Assembly: GCF_002858675.1 (NCBI RefSeq)
Contig: NZ_PJZF01000023.1
Location: forward strand, 1 to 64,000
DNA from: Chimaeribacter californicus
Lineage (GTDB): Bacteria; Pseudomonadota; Gammaproteobacteria; Enterobacterales; Enterobacteriaceae
DNA: 64,000 bases
Direction of reading: 5' to 3'
Part shown: positions 1 through 7,258 of the stretch, piece by piece
How the letters are laid out: every line of letters starts with the position of its first letter
How positions within the stretch are numbered: the first letter of the stretch is position 1
The notes under the pieces: model-generated
What the model was told of the DNA's origin: nothing
The model's database searches: none
What the model saw: the letters and a program-made list of their open reading frames with translations, nothing else
Made by a program: the position numbers and the translations under genes

Positions 1-175
1 CCTGAAAACGGAGTGGCTGCCGCCGAAGGGATACGCGAATGATGAAGAGGCAGAGCAGGATGTGAGACTTTATCTGACAGGTTATTACAACCGGATAAGA
101 CCTCATCGCAGTAACGATGGGCTGTCGCCCATCGAAAAAGAAAGGCAGAAAATAAAACCGCTGAACGTGTCCTAA
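1..175 (+). CDS. IS3-family transposase (OrfB), C-terminal fragment
   Basis: The reading frame enters from outside the window (first full codon at 2) and stops with TAA at 173-175, giving 57 residues. It shows the C-terminal end of the DDE integrase fold of IS3-family OrfB: LKTEW, then GYYNRIRPHRSNDGLSP, the segment after the last catalytic Glu in which the N-x-x-RPH and G-L-[ST]-P motifs are family hallmarks. The catalytic residues themselves are upstream of the window. The stop is followed within 20 bases by the probable terminal repeat, as expected for an intact 3' end. Whether the whole gene is functional cannot be seen here. Confidence 0.8.
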   Translation, partial: LKTEWLPPKGYANDEEAEQDVRLYLTGYYNRIRPHRSNDGLSPIEKERQKIKPLNVS

Positions 176-192
176 ATAACTGGACCACTACA
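1..192 (+). mobile_element. 3' end of an IS3-family insertion sequence
   Basis: The window opens inside an insertion sequence. The coding part ends at 175 and a candidate terminal sequence follows: read on the minus strand from 192 it begins TGTAGTGGTCCAGTTATTT, with the TG...CA termini usual for the IS3 family. The left end is outside the window, so the element cannot be named and target-site duplication cannot be tested. It lies downstream of cheZ, where flhBA often follows in enterics. Confidence 0.7.
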
Positions 193-404
193 CTGCGGCG
201 GCCCGGAAAGCCCGGAGGCGAAATGAGGGCCACCCGCGGTAGCGGGCAATGATTCAGCCACACCACCGAAAGCGCGCGGGTGCAGGGCCGGTGCGCCGGC
301 AGGCCCTGCTCGGTTGAGGCGCTGAAAGCCAGGTAGACAACGACACATAAACAACCGAAACAAGCCACTATACTTGCGGCGGTGCAGCCGCCCCCTGCCG
401 CAGG
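193..404. other. non-coding GC-rich stretch between IS end and cheZ terminator
   Basis: No convincing gene. The stretch holds two strong hairpins: CCCGC-GGTA-GCGGG near 233-246 and GCAGGGCC...GGCCCTGC at 282-309. It is bracketed by an imperfect direct repeat (CCACTACACTGCGGCGG at 185-201 and CCACTATACTTGCGGCGG at 365-382). The only open frame (172-363, minus) has no recognisable protein and no ribosome site. Confidence 0.45.
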
Positions 405-440
405 CAAAAAAAATCCCCCCACGTTATCCGTGGAGGGATT
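405..440 (-). terminator. rho-independent terminator after cheZ
   Basis: On the minus strand an AATCCCTCCACG stem, a GATAA loop and CGTGGGGGGATT are followed by a run of T. The 12-bp stem has a single G-U pair. It lies 12 bases beyond the cheZ stop and closes the tsr-cheRBYZ unit, so a downstream flhB would need its own promoter. Confidence 0.88.
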
Positions 441-451
441 CCGGCTCTGAA

Positions 452-1096
452 TCAGAAGCCCAGACTGTCGAGCAAATCGTCAACCTGTGCCTGGCTGGCA
501 ACAACCCCCACACCATTTGCATCGAGCTGCGGCCCATTGAGCAGGCTGTCATTTTCACGCTTCGGCTTGGCCGTCTGATCGGGGATGTTCTCCATCAGCA
601 CCATCAGCAACTGCGTTTCAATCTCTTGTACCACACTCATCATGCGCTTGATGACCTGACCGGTAAGGTCCTGGAAATCCTGCGCCATCATGATCTCCAT
701 CAACTGAGCATTGGTGAACCCAGTGTGATCCGGCACCGCACCCAGATACTGACGGGTGTCGGTCACCAGCTCACGGGCATCCGCCAGCTCAATCGGGTTT
801 TCAAACCATGCGTCCCAGCGGCCGGAGAGCGCTTTCGCCCCGGTTTCCAGTTCGTTCTGGCGCGGCTGTGCGGCTTCAACGCAGTTCAGCGCGCGCTCAG
901 CGGCCTGTGCAGTCATGGTGACCACATAGTCCAGCCGGTCGCGGGCGTCAGGGATGGCCTCCGCCGCCTGCGCAATCGCCTGATCCAGCCCCAGTTCCCG
1001 CATGCTGTCACGCAGCATGCGCGTCAGTTGCCCGATGCGCGAAATAATGTCGCCGGCGGATGCGGCTTCCAACGCGGGCGTGTGTTGTTGTGCCAT
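452..1096 (-). CDS. cheZ: CheZ, phosphatase of CheY-P
   Basis: CheZ dephosphorylates CheY-P and so ends the tumble signal; it acts at the chemoreceptor array through the short form of CheA. The 214-residue product has the enterobacterial length. Seen in the sequence: the long helical-hairpin region, the active-site segment [17 protein letters not shown] with the Asp/Gln pair that orients attack on the CheY acyl phosphate (Asp143/Gln147 in E. coli), and the C-terminal CheY-binding helix [12 protein letters not shown] after a linker. It is the last gene of the chemotaxis run, 10 bases after cheY, and is followed by a strong terminator. Identification is firm. Confidence 0.97.
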   Translation of the reverse strand: MAQQHTPALEAASAGDIISRIGQLTRMLRDSMRELGLDQAIAQAAEAIPDARDRLDYVVTMTAQAAERALNCVEAAQPRQNELETGAKALSGRWDAWFENPIELADARELVTDTRQYLGAVPDHTGFTNAQLMEIMMAQDFQDLTGQVIKRMMSVVQEIETQLLMVLMENIPDQTAKPKRENDSLLNGPQLDANGVGVVASQAQVDDLLDSLGF

Positions 1097-1106
1097 ACCC
1101 TTCTCC

Positions 1107-1496
1107 TTACATCCCGAGTTTTTCGAAGATCTTATTCAGCTTTTCTTCGAGAGTTGCGGCGGTGAACGGTTTCACCACGTAGCCACTTGCGCCGGCCTGG
1201 GCGGCGGCGATGATGTTCTCTTTCTTGGCTTCCGCCGTGACCATCAGCACCGGCATCGCGGCCAGGGCAGCGTCAGCACGGATGGTCTGCAACAGTTGCA
1301 GGCCGTCCATGTTCGGCATGTTCCAGTCAGAGACCACGAAATCAAACGGCGCGCTGCGCAGCTTGTTCAGGGCGTCAGCCCCGTCTTCAGCCTCTTCCAC
1401 GTTGTTAAAGCCCAGCTCTTTCAGCAAGTTCCTGACGATGCGGCGCATCGTGGAGAAGTCGTCCACCACCAGGAAGCGAAGGTTCTTATCTGCCAT
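1107..1496 (-). CDS. cheY: CheY, chemotaxis response regulator
   Basis: CheY carries the signal from CheA to the flagellar switch protein FliM: phosphorylated CheY promotes clockwise rotation and tumbling. The 129-residue single receiver domain contains the acid pocket Asp12/Asp13 (FLVVDD), the phospho-acceptor Asp57 in [10 protein letters not shown], Thr87 in MVTAEA and Lys109 in YVVKPF, all in their usual places. It lies 68 bases downstream of cheB and 10 bases upstream of cheZ in the same direction, consistent with one transcript. Sequence identity to E. coli CheY is high throughout, so function is not in doubt. Confidence 0.98.
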   Translation of the reverse strand: MADKNLRFLVVDDFSTMRRIVRNLLKELGFNNVEEAEDGADALNKLRSAPFDFVVSDWNMPNMDGLQLLQTIRADAALAAMPVLMVTAEAKKENIIAAAQAGASGYVVKPFTAATLEEKLNKIFEKLGM

Positions 1497-1564
1497 ACGT
1501 ACTCCTAACTAAGGTTTATTGTTCGGTTCTGAGCGAAGTTGCTCATGTTAAAAGACACGGCGCA

Positions 1565-2617
1565 TCAGATGCGCAGCGCCTGCCCGGCTGAGATTTGCGC
1601 CAGCATCCGCTGGCTTATCTGGCTCAGGTCCACCACCTCACTGACACCACCTGAGGCGATGGCTTCACGCGGCATGCCGAATACCACGCAACTGGCCTCG
1701 TTCTGCGCCAGGGTGTAGGCGCCCGCCCGGTGCATTTCCAACATGCCTGCGGCACCGTCGTTGCCCATCCCGGTCAGGATCACCCCCACCGCATTGCGTC
1801 CGGCGTACTGCGCCACCGAACGGAACAGCACATCCACTGACGGCCGGTGGCGGTTGACCGCCGGGCCATCGGTGATTTTGATCTGGTAGTTGGCACCGCT
1901 GCGCGCCAGCTCCATATGCCGGTCACCCGGCGCAATATAGGCGTGGCCCGGCAGCACGCGCTCGCCATCTTCCGCCTCTTTCACTGTTATCTGGCACAGC
2001 TTGTTGAGCCGCTCCGCAAACGAGCGGGTAAAGCCCGGCGGCATATGCTGGGTGATCATCAGCGCCGGGCTGGACGGCGGCAGCGGCTGCAGCACATGGC
2101 GGATAGCCTCAGTGCCGCCGGTAGAGGAGCCGATGGCGATCAGCTTCTCACTGCTGAGCAGCGGCGCGTGGCTGAGCATCGCCGGGCTGCCGGTGGCCGG
2201 CTGGCGCTGGGTCAGCCGCGCCTTGGAGGCGGTGCGGATCTTGTCGGCGATCATCTCGCTGTAGGCCAGCATCCCTTCACGGATGCCGAGCTGTGGCTTG
2301 GTGACGAAGTCAATCGCCCCCAGTTCCAGCGCCCGCAGGGTGATCTCCGAGCCTTTGCCGGTCAGGGAGGAGACCATCACCACCGGCATCGGCCGCAGCC
2401 GCATCAGCTTCTCGAGGAAATCCAGCCCGTCCATGCGCGGCATTTCGACGTCCAGCGTCAGCACGTCCGGGTTATATTTTTTAATGAGATCACGGGCCAC
2501 CAGCGGATCGGGCGCGGTGGCGACCATGTCCATGTCCGGGTGGCTGTTGATGATCTCAGTCATCAACTGGCGCATCAGTGCTGAGTCATCAACACTCAGT
2601 ACCCTGATTTTACTCAT
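1565..2617 (-). CDS. cheB: CheB, receptor methylesterase/deamidase
   Basis: CheB removes methyl groups from, and deamidates, glutamates of the chemoreceptors, giving adaptation. The 350-residue protein has an N-terminal receiver domain (LSVDDS; phospho-acceptor Asp56 in [12 protein letters not shown]), a linker near residues 135-155 and a C-terminal alpha/beta esterase domain. The catalytic Ser is in [10 protein letters not shown] (about 164), the His in TQHMPPGF (about 191) and the Asp in [12 protein letters not shown]. The start codon overlaps the cheR stop as ATGA, so the two adaptation enzymes are translationally coupled. CheA-dependent phosphorylation is expected to activate it. Confidence 0.97.
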   Translation of the reverse strand: MSKIRVLSVDDSALMRQLMTEIINSHPDMDMVATAPDPLVARDLIKKYNPDVLTLDVEMPRMDGLDFLEKLMRLRPMPVVMVSSLTGKGSEITLRALELGAIDFVTKPQLGIREGMLAYSEMIADKIRTASKARLTQRQPATGSPAMLSHAPLLSSEKLIAIGSSTGGTEAIRHVLQPLPPSSPALMITQHMPPGFTRSFAERLNKLCQITVKEAEDGERVLPGHAYIAPGDRHMELARSGANYQIKITDGPAVNRHRPSVDVLFRSVAQYAGRNAVGVILTGMGNDGAAGMLEMHRAGAYTLAQNEASCVVFGMPREAIASGGVSEVVDLSQISQRMLAQISAGQALRI

Positions 2618-3486
2618 GACTTCTCCTTGGCCAGGCTGTACACGGTTTGGCCGCGCAGGCAGAACTCCCGGCTGATCTGGCTGAAGTTTTCAGAATGACC
2701 GGCGAACATCAGCCCGCCCGGCTTCAGCAGGGGAACGAAACGTCGCAGGATGCGTTCCTGGGTCTCTTTATCGAAATAGATCATCACGTTACGGCAGAAA
2801 ATGGCGTCAAATTGCCCCGGCAGCGCCCACTCCGGTGCCAGCAGGTTCAGCGGCTGGAAGGTGATCATCGCCGCCAGCTCCGGCCGCACCCGTACCAGCC
2901 CTTCATGCGGGCCGGTGCCGCGCAGGAAGAAACGCTGCATCTGTTGCGGGCTCAGGGTACGCAGCTCCTCCTGGCGATAAACACCGGCGGTGGCCTTCTC
3001 CAGCACCTGGGTGTCGATGTCAGAGGCGATCACCTGCGCGCCGTTGCCGCGGTTGCCGAGCGCCTCCATCAGCGTCATGGCGATGGAGTACGGCTCTTCG
3101 CCGGTCGAGGCCGCGGTGCTCCAGACGCTGTAGCTGCCGCCGCGCGACCGGGCGTGCTCCGCCAAGATCGGGAAGTGGTGCGCCTCGCGGAAGAACGCCG
3201 TCAGGTTGGTGGTCAGGGCGTTGATAAACGCCTGCCACTCTGCGCTGTTCTGGTTCTGCTCCAGTTTCGCCAGATACTGGCCGAAATCGTTCATTCCCAG
3301 GGTGCGCAGGCGGCGTACCAGCCGGTTGTACACCATTTCACGTTTGTGGTCGGCCAGTACGATGCCGGCACGCTGGTAAATCAGCTGGCTGATGCGGCGG
3401 AAATGCACATCAGACAGCGGCAGGCGCTGGGCCATCTGTGACAATGAGGCCAAATCAGGTTCCGGGGTCAGTGGTTGCCGGTTCAT
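2614..3486 (-). CDS. cheR: CheR, chemoreceptor glutamate methyltransferase
   Basis: CheR transfers methyl groups from SAM to receptor glutamates, opposing CheB. The 290-residue protein has an N-terminal helical domain (about 20-90) and a Rossmann methyltransferase domain with [14 protein letters not shown] as the SAM loop, [12 protein letters not shown], and [13 protein letters not shown]. The receptor upstream ends in NWETF, the pentapeptide that tethers CheR, so partner and tether are encoded side by side. The stop overlaps the cheB start by four bases; 143 bases separate it from tsr with no obvious terminator, so it is probably read from the tsr promoter. Confidence 0.97.
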   Translation of the reverse strand: MNRQPLTPEPDLASLSQMAQRLPLSDVHFRRISQLIYQRAGIVLADHKREMVYNRLVRRLRTLGMNDFGQYLAKLEQNQNSAEWQAFINALTTNLTAFFREAHHFPILAEHARSRGGSYSVWSTAASTGEEPYSIAMTLMEALGNRGNGAQVIASDIDTQVLEKATAGVYRQEELRTLSPQQMQRFFLRGTGPHEGLVRVRPELAAMITFQPLNLLAPEWALPGQFDAIFCRNVMIYFDKETQERILRRFVPLLKPGGLMFAGHSENFSQISREFCLRGQTVYSLAKEKS

Positions 3487-3629
3487 AACGCCCCCTCAAG
3501 GTGCAAACAAAGCGCTGTGTTGTTACTCAATCTCGGTATTCCTGTGCTGCTGCGGGTTGTTTGCGCCTGCCGGCACCATGCCGGCAGGGTAGTCACCGTC
3601 CTGTGGCCTCTGTCAGGCGTTGCCGCCGG

Positions 3630-5303
3630 TCAGAAGGTTTCCCAATTCTCTGTGGTCGTGGTGGCCGCCATGGCCGGTTTTTTCAGCACCGGGGCCGTGG
3701 CAGGGCTTTTCGGGGCCAGTTCGGCTACCGCGTCACGCTGCTGGTGGGTGGTGAGGCGGAACACCGCCACGGACTGGGTCAGGCGGCTCGCCTGCTCTTC
3801 CAGTGCGGCAGCGGCGGAAGCGGATTCCTCCACCAGCGCGGCGTTCTGCTGGGTCACGCGGTCCATCTCGGTGACGGCCAGCCCGACCTGCTCGATGCCG
3901 CGGCTCTGTTCATCTGACGCCGAGGCAATTTCGCCCATGATGTCAGTCACGCGGGTGACGGCACTGACGATGTCGCTCATGGTGTCACCGGCGCTCTCTA
4001 CCAGAATGGAGCCGGTATCCACTCGGGCCACCGAGTCATCAATCAGCCCTTTGATCTCTTTCGCGGCCTGGGCGCTGCGCTGCGCCAGGTTACGTACTTC
4101 ACCGGCGACGACGGCAAAGCCACGGCCCTGCTCACCGGCGCGGGCGGCTTCCACCGCGGCGTTCAGCGCCAGGATGTTGGTCTGGAAGGCGATGCCGTCG
4201 ATAACGCCGGTGATGTCAGCAATCTTCTGCGAACTGCCGGCAATTTCCTGCATGGTCTGCACCACGTTTGCCACCACCTTGCCGCCTTTCTGCGCGGTTT
4301 CGGAGGCGCTCAGCGCCAGCTGGCTGGCCTGACGGGCATTTTCGGCGTTCTGTTTCACCGTGGCGGTGAGCTGCTCCATGCTGGCGGCGGTCTGTTCCAG
4401 TGAGGAAGCCTGCTGCTCGGTGCGTGAGGAGAGGTCATTGTTGCCGGCAGAGATTTCGCTCGCGCCGCTGTAAATGGCATCGGCCCCGTGGCGCACACCG
4501 CTGACGGTGGTGATCAGTTCGCCCTGCATGTGTTGCAGGCTGGCGGCCAGCTGGCCCATCTCGTTACGCCCTGCCCCTTCTACCGGGTGGGTCAGGTCGC
4601 CGGCGGCGATGTGTTTGATGTGCTCAATCAGGCGGTTAAGCGGCGTAATCAGCGCGCTCTGGATGCCGAACCAGGCGGCGGCAATCAGTAACAGCACCAG
4701 GACCAGCACCGTGCCGAGCACCCACATGGCGTTGCCGAAGGAAGACTCGCTGTCCTTCACCGCGTGGTCGTAAAGCTTGTCGTTCTGGTCGATGTAATTG
4801 ACGAACGCCTTTTCAAAGCCGTCCTGATAGCTCTGGGTCGGTTGCTCAAAGAAGTCATTGATGCGGCCGATACTGATAAGCTCAATCAGCTCCGCAAGCG
4901 CGCCGTGCAGGATGTCATAGTTCTTTTTGACTTCATCGGCGTAGCGCGGGTTCTGGCCGGCATCGAGGGGGATTTTCTGATAGTTGGCATAGTGCTGGCC
5001 GGCGATCTCCAGATCCTTTTGTGCCACGGCCACCAGCTCTTTCACGGTCGCGCCGCTGCCCATCTGGTTGGCGTCCAGCATGTAGCGAATACCCGCCCGG
5101 TTCAGGGTGTTGCGGGTTTGCAGCAGGTAGATCCAGCTCGCATTCATCTCTGCCTGTTGCTGGCGGATGCGCTGCGAGGTAGCAAAATTATCCTTGTCGT
5201 TTTTCAGGGCGGTGAAAAACAGGCCGCCTGACGCCAGTTGCAGTGCGCCGAACAACGCCAGCATGATGACCAGGCTGGTGACCACTTTCATTCGCTTTAA
5301 CAT
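3630..5303 (-). CDS. tsr: Tsr-type methyl-accepting chemotaxis protein (serine receptor)
   Basis: Inner-membrane chemoreceptor of 557 residues with the chosen start. Order: cytoplasmic tip, TM1 (about 7-30), periplasmic four-helix ligand domain, TM2 (about 190-212), HAMP, methylation helices and the conserved hairpin tip, ending in NWETF for CheR/CheB docking. The ligand domain is Tsr-like rather than Tar-like: [13 protein letters not shown] places Arg64 and Asn68 at the serine-binding positions, and [14 protein letters not shown] carries the second-site Thr. An upstream TTG in frame (5327) would add eight residues, but the ATG at 5303 has AAGGGA in front and gives the canonical MLKR- start. 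It occupies the locus where E. coli has tar-tap. A consensus sigma28 promoter precedes it. Confidence 0.94.
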   Translation of the reverse strand: MLKRMKVVTSLVIMLALFGALQLASGGLFFTALKNDKDNFATSQRIRQQQAEMNASWIYLLQTRNTLNRAGIRYMLDANQMGSGATVKELVAVAQKDLEIAGQHYANYQKIPLDAGQNPRYADEVKKNYDILHGALAELIELISIGRINDFFEQPTQSYQDGFEKAFVNYIDQNDKLYDHAVKDSESSFGNAMWVLGTVLVLVLLLIAAAWFGIQSALITPLNRLIEHIKHIAAGDLTHPVEGAGRNEMGQLAASLQHMQGELITTVSGVRHGADAIYSGASEISAGNNDLSSRTEQQASSLEQTAASMEQLTATVKQNAENARQASQLALSASETAQKGGKVVANVVQTMQEIAGSSQKIADITGVIDGIAFQTNILALNAAVEAARAGEQGRGFAVVAGEVRNLAQRSAQAAKEIKGLIDDSVARVDTGSILVESAGDTMSDIVSAVTRVTDIMGEIASASDEQSRGIEQVGLAVTEMDRVTQQNAALVEESASAAAALEEQASRLTQSVAVFRLTTHQQRDAVAELAPKSPATAPVLKKPAMAATTTTENWETF

Positions 5304-5336
5304 GATGTCCCTTAGTAGGTGATTCAACTGAACATG

Positions 5337-5363
5337 TTATCGGCACCATAGAAGGGAACTTTA
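5337..5363 (-). promoter_or_regulatory. sigma28 (FliA) promoter of tsr-cheRBYZ
   Basis: On the minus strand TAAAGTTC (5363-5356), an 11-base spacer, then GCCGATAA (5344-5337). This is the FliA consensus TAAAGTTT-N11-GCCGATAA with one mismatch in the -35 element. Transcription would start near 5330, leaving a leader of about 27 bases before the tsr ATG, and would carry tsr, cheR, cheB, cheY and cheZ to the terminator at 405-440. It makes this block independent of the fimbrial genes upstream. Confidence 0.93.
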
Positions 5364-5387
5364 TGCGGCATTTGCTGAAAAGCGTGG

Positions 5388-5408
5388 GGGCAGGCTCATC
5401 GCCTGCCC
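5388..5408 (-). terminator. hairpin closing the fimbrial operon
   Basis: Perfect 8-bp stem GGGCAGGC / GCCTGCCC with a 5-base loop, 11 bases past the adhesin stop and 25 bases before the tsr promoter. The U-tract is weak (CTTTTC some bases downstream on the minus strand), so termination may be partial. Confidence 0.55.
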
Positions 5409-5418
5409 GGGGGGAAAA

Positions 5419-6459
5419 TCAGTAGTAGTTAATCTTGAAAACCGTGGTGGCTTCCCACGGGCCGGGGATGACCGGGCGGCCGGGGATAGGCAGCACCTGG
5501 GCGCTAAAGGCTTTCTCAACGCTCAGCGAGCCGGTGCTGAAGTCCGCAAACAGAAAATAGCGGTTGAAAACCTGCGGCGTTTTTGCCTCCAGAATTTTCA
5601 GCATCAGGCCGTTTTGCAGATCGAGGGCGGTGTTGCCCGCCAGCAGTGGCTGGTCGGTGTAGAACTCGGCAGCCAGCCGGAACCCGGTGCTGCAGCTGTG
5701 ATCCTGGGTTTTGGTGGCCGTCATTGAGAACGCACGCTCACGCGGCGCGGCGGCCAGCTCAACGGCGCTAAAGGTGCCGAAATCCACGATCTGGCTCTCC
5801 GGGTGCACGGCCAGCGTGGCCCCGCAATCCAGCACGGTGATATTGTTCAGGCCGCTGAGGCGGTATTTCAGGTTACGGGCATCCGCCAGCCGGTTGATGC
5901 CGCCTTTGCCGTCAAACTGCATCAGCGCATAGGTGTTCAGTGCGCTCCGGTAGCCCGGCGGCGGCAGGCTGTTCAGCTTCACATAGAGGCGGAAACGCAC
6001 GCTGAAAGTACGCGACGTGTGCACCTCCGCTGCATTCCCTGAACAGAGCTTTTCAGGGTTCTCCCGCACCAAGACCGGGTCATCCGCCAGAAACTGGTTA
6101 TCCACGCACTGGTGGGTATCCAGCCCATACAGGCCGCCGCCGGTGTCAAAATGCCGGCCGTTAAAGGCCACGCCCAATTGGTAGTAGAGATCGGTGGGTG
6201 ACGGATAAGGGTTGATCCAGGCGAAAACATTCTCATTTTCTTGCCGGTCGGCGGCGTTGTTGTCGCAGTAGACGGTGATGTTGTAGTCGCTGCTCTCCCA
6301 GATGATGTCACCGGGCTTCGCGGTCGCGGGCACCGCAAAGGGATCAACCTGCCCGGTGAAATCCACCGGCCCGCCCGGCCCGTTCAGGTAACAGTCCAGC
6401 GCCAGCGCCCGGCCGGAAAACAGCAGCAGGCCGAGCAGCAGCAGGGCCGCCCCCCTCAT
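5419..6459 (-). CDS. fimbrial tip adhesin (two-domain)
   Basis: Last gene of the chaperone-usher operon; 346 residues, about twice a structural pilin, as expected of a tip adhesin. A signal peptide (hydrophobic LLLLGLLLFSG, cleavage near ALA-LDC) is followed by a receptor-binding-like region to about residue 200 with several Cys, then a pilin-type domain with a Cys pair (VLDCGATL ... DHSCSTGF). It ends in VFKINYY, the aromatic C-terminal pattern recognised by periplasmic chaperones. The start overlaps the chaperone stop as ATGA. The binding domain resembles nothing I can name, so the receptor is unknown. Confidence 0.8.
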   Translation of the reverse strand: MRGAALLLLGLLLFSGRALALDCYLNGPGGPVDFTGQVDPFAVPATAKPGDIIWESSDYNITVYCDNNAADRQENENVFAWINPYPSPTDLYYQLGVAFNGRHFDTGGGLYGLDTHQCVDNQFLADDPVLVRENPEKLCSGNAAEVHTSRTFSVRFRLYVKLNSLPPPGYRSALNTYALMQFDGKGGINRLADARNLKYRLSGLNNITVLDCGATLAVHPESQIVDFGTFSAVELAAAPRERAFSMTATKTQDHSCSTGFRLAAEFYTDQPLLAGNTALDLQNGLMLKILEAKTPQVFNRYFLFADFSTGSLSVEKAFSAQVLPIPGRPVIPGPWEATTVFKINYY

Positions 6460-7190
6460 GATGCGGCCCCGTTGTCCGGCTCTACCCGGCAGGGCTGGTG
6501 CGCCGCACAGTACACAGACAGCATGTTCAGGGCACCATGGTCATTGATGTAGCCGAGCAAGAAGGCCGGTTGCAGTGTGTTGTCAATGTCACCGCTGACG
6601 TTGCCGAACGGCGGCACCATCACCCCGGCAAACGCCTTCATGCCCGGCTGGTTGCGGTTCCCGGCAAACCCCACCGTGATGAAATAGGGCGTCGGGTTAT
6701 TCAGGGTCAGTGAGCGGCTGGTGCGCGTCACCTGGATGCGCTCCTGCCAGGGAATGGCGGGCAGGTCAGCAATCGCCGCCGGGCGGTAGAACAGTTTGAT
6801 GCGGCTTTGGGTCGCCAGCTGCATCACGTTGCGCTGGGTGGCTTTGGGCGGCACTTCCCGTACATTGAAGTAGAACAGGCTTTCACGATCGTTGGGCAGC
6901 GCCGCCGCGCCCGGCTGGCGCACCAGTTTAACCTGGCTGTTGGCCTGCGGCTCCAGCCGCTGAAGCGGCGGCAGGGCCATAAACACCGAGGTGTCTTTGT
7001 TCCCGGCCGCATTCTCCACCCAGGCGTGCGCCAGATACGGCAGCGCCTTGCTCTGGTTGGTCAGCATCAAACTCACCGATTTATCCGCCTCATAGGCGAT
7101 CAGGCGGGTGCGGTCGAGGTTGACGGCGGCCTGGCTGGTTACCGCGGCGCAGAGCACGCCGGGCAGCAAGAGAAAAGATAATTTTTTCAT
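6456..7190 (-). CDS. periplasmic fimbrial chaperone (PapD/FimC-like)
   Basis: Folds pilin subunits by donor-strand complementation and delivers them to the usher. The chosen start gives 244 residues: MKKLSFLLLPGVLCAAVTSQA signal peptide, then an immunoglobulin-like domain (NLDRTRLIAYEADKSVSLMLTNQ, LPYLAHAWVEN). The G1-strand region has alternating hydrophobics and is followed by RIKLFYRPAAI, the conserved interdomain segment, and a second domain. A longer in-frame extension to 7349 runs into usher coding sequence and is rejected; the ATG at 7190 has GGGAG upstream. It lies 68 bases after the usher and overlaps the adhesin by four bases. Confidence 0.9.
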   Translation of the reverse strand: MKKLSFLLLPGVLCAAVTSQAAVNLDRTRLIAYEADKSVSLMLTNQSKALPYLAHAWVENAAGNKDTSVFMALPPLQRLEPQANSQVKLVRQPGAAALPNDRESLFYFNVREVPPKATQRNVMQLATQSRIKLFYRPAAIADLPAIPWQERIQVTRTSRSLTLNNPTPYFITVGFAGNRNQPGMKAFAGVMVPPFGNVSGDIDNTLQPAFLLGYINDHGALNMLSVYCAAHQPCRVEPDNGAAS

Positions 7191-7209
7191 AGTGATAGCT
7201 CCCGATAAC

Positions 7210-7226
7210 GGCCGGCGCTGCCGGCC
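7210..7226 (-). other. intercistronic hairpin, usher-chaperone
   Basis: Perfect GGCCGGC-GCT-GCCGGCC palindrome in the 68-base gap between usher stop and chaperone start. No U-tract, so more likely an mRNA stability or attenuation element than a full terminator. Confidence 0.4.
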
Positions 7227-7258
7227 TGAAAAATGGTGGTTATGGCCGGCCTTGCCGG

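Noticed and set aside
5304-5327. Upstream TTG start for the Tsr receptor
   Set aside because: AAGGGA precedes the ATG at 5303 and the canonical MLKR- start aligns serine-binding residues to their usual numbers.
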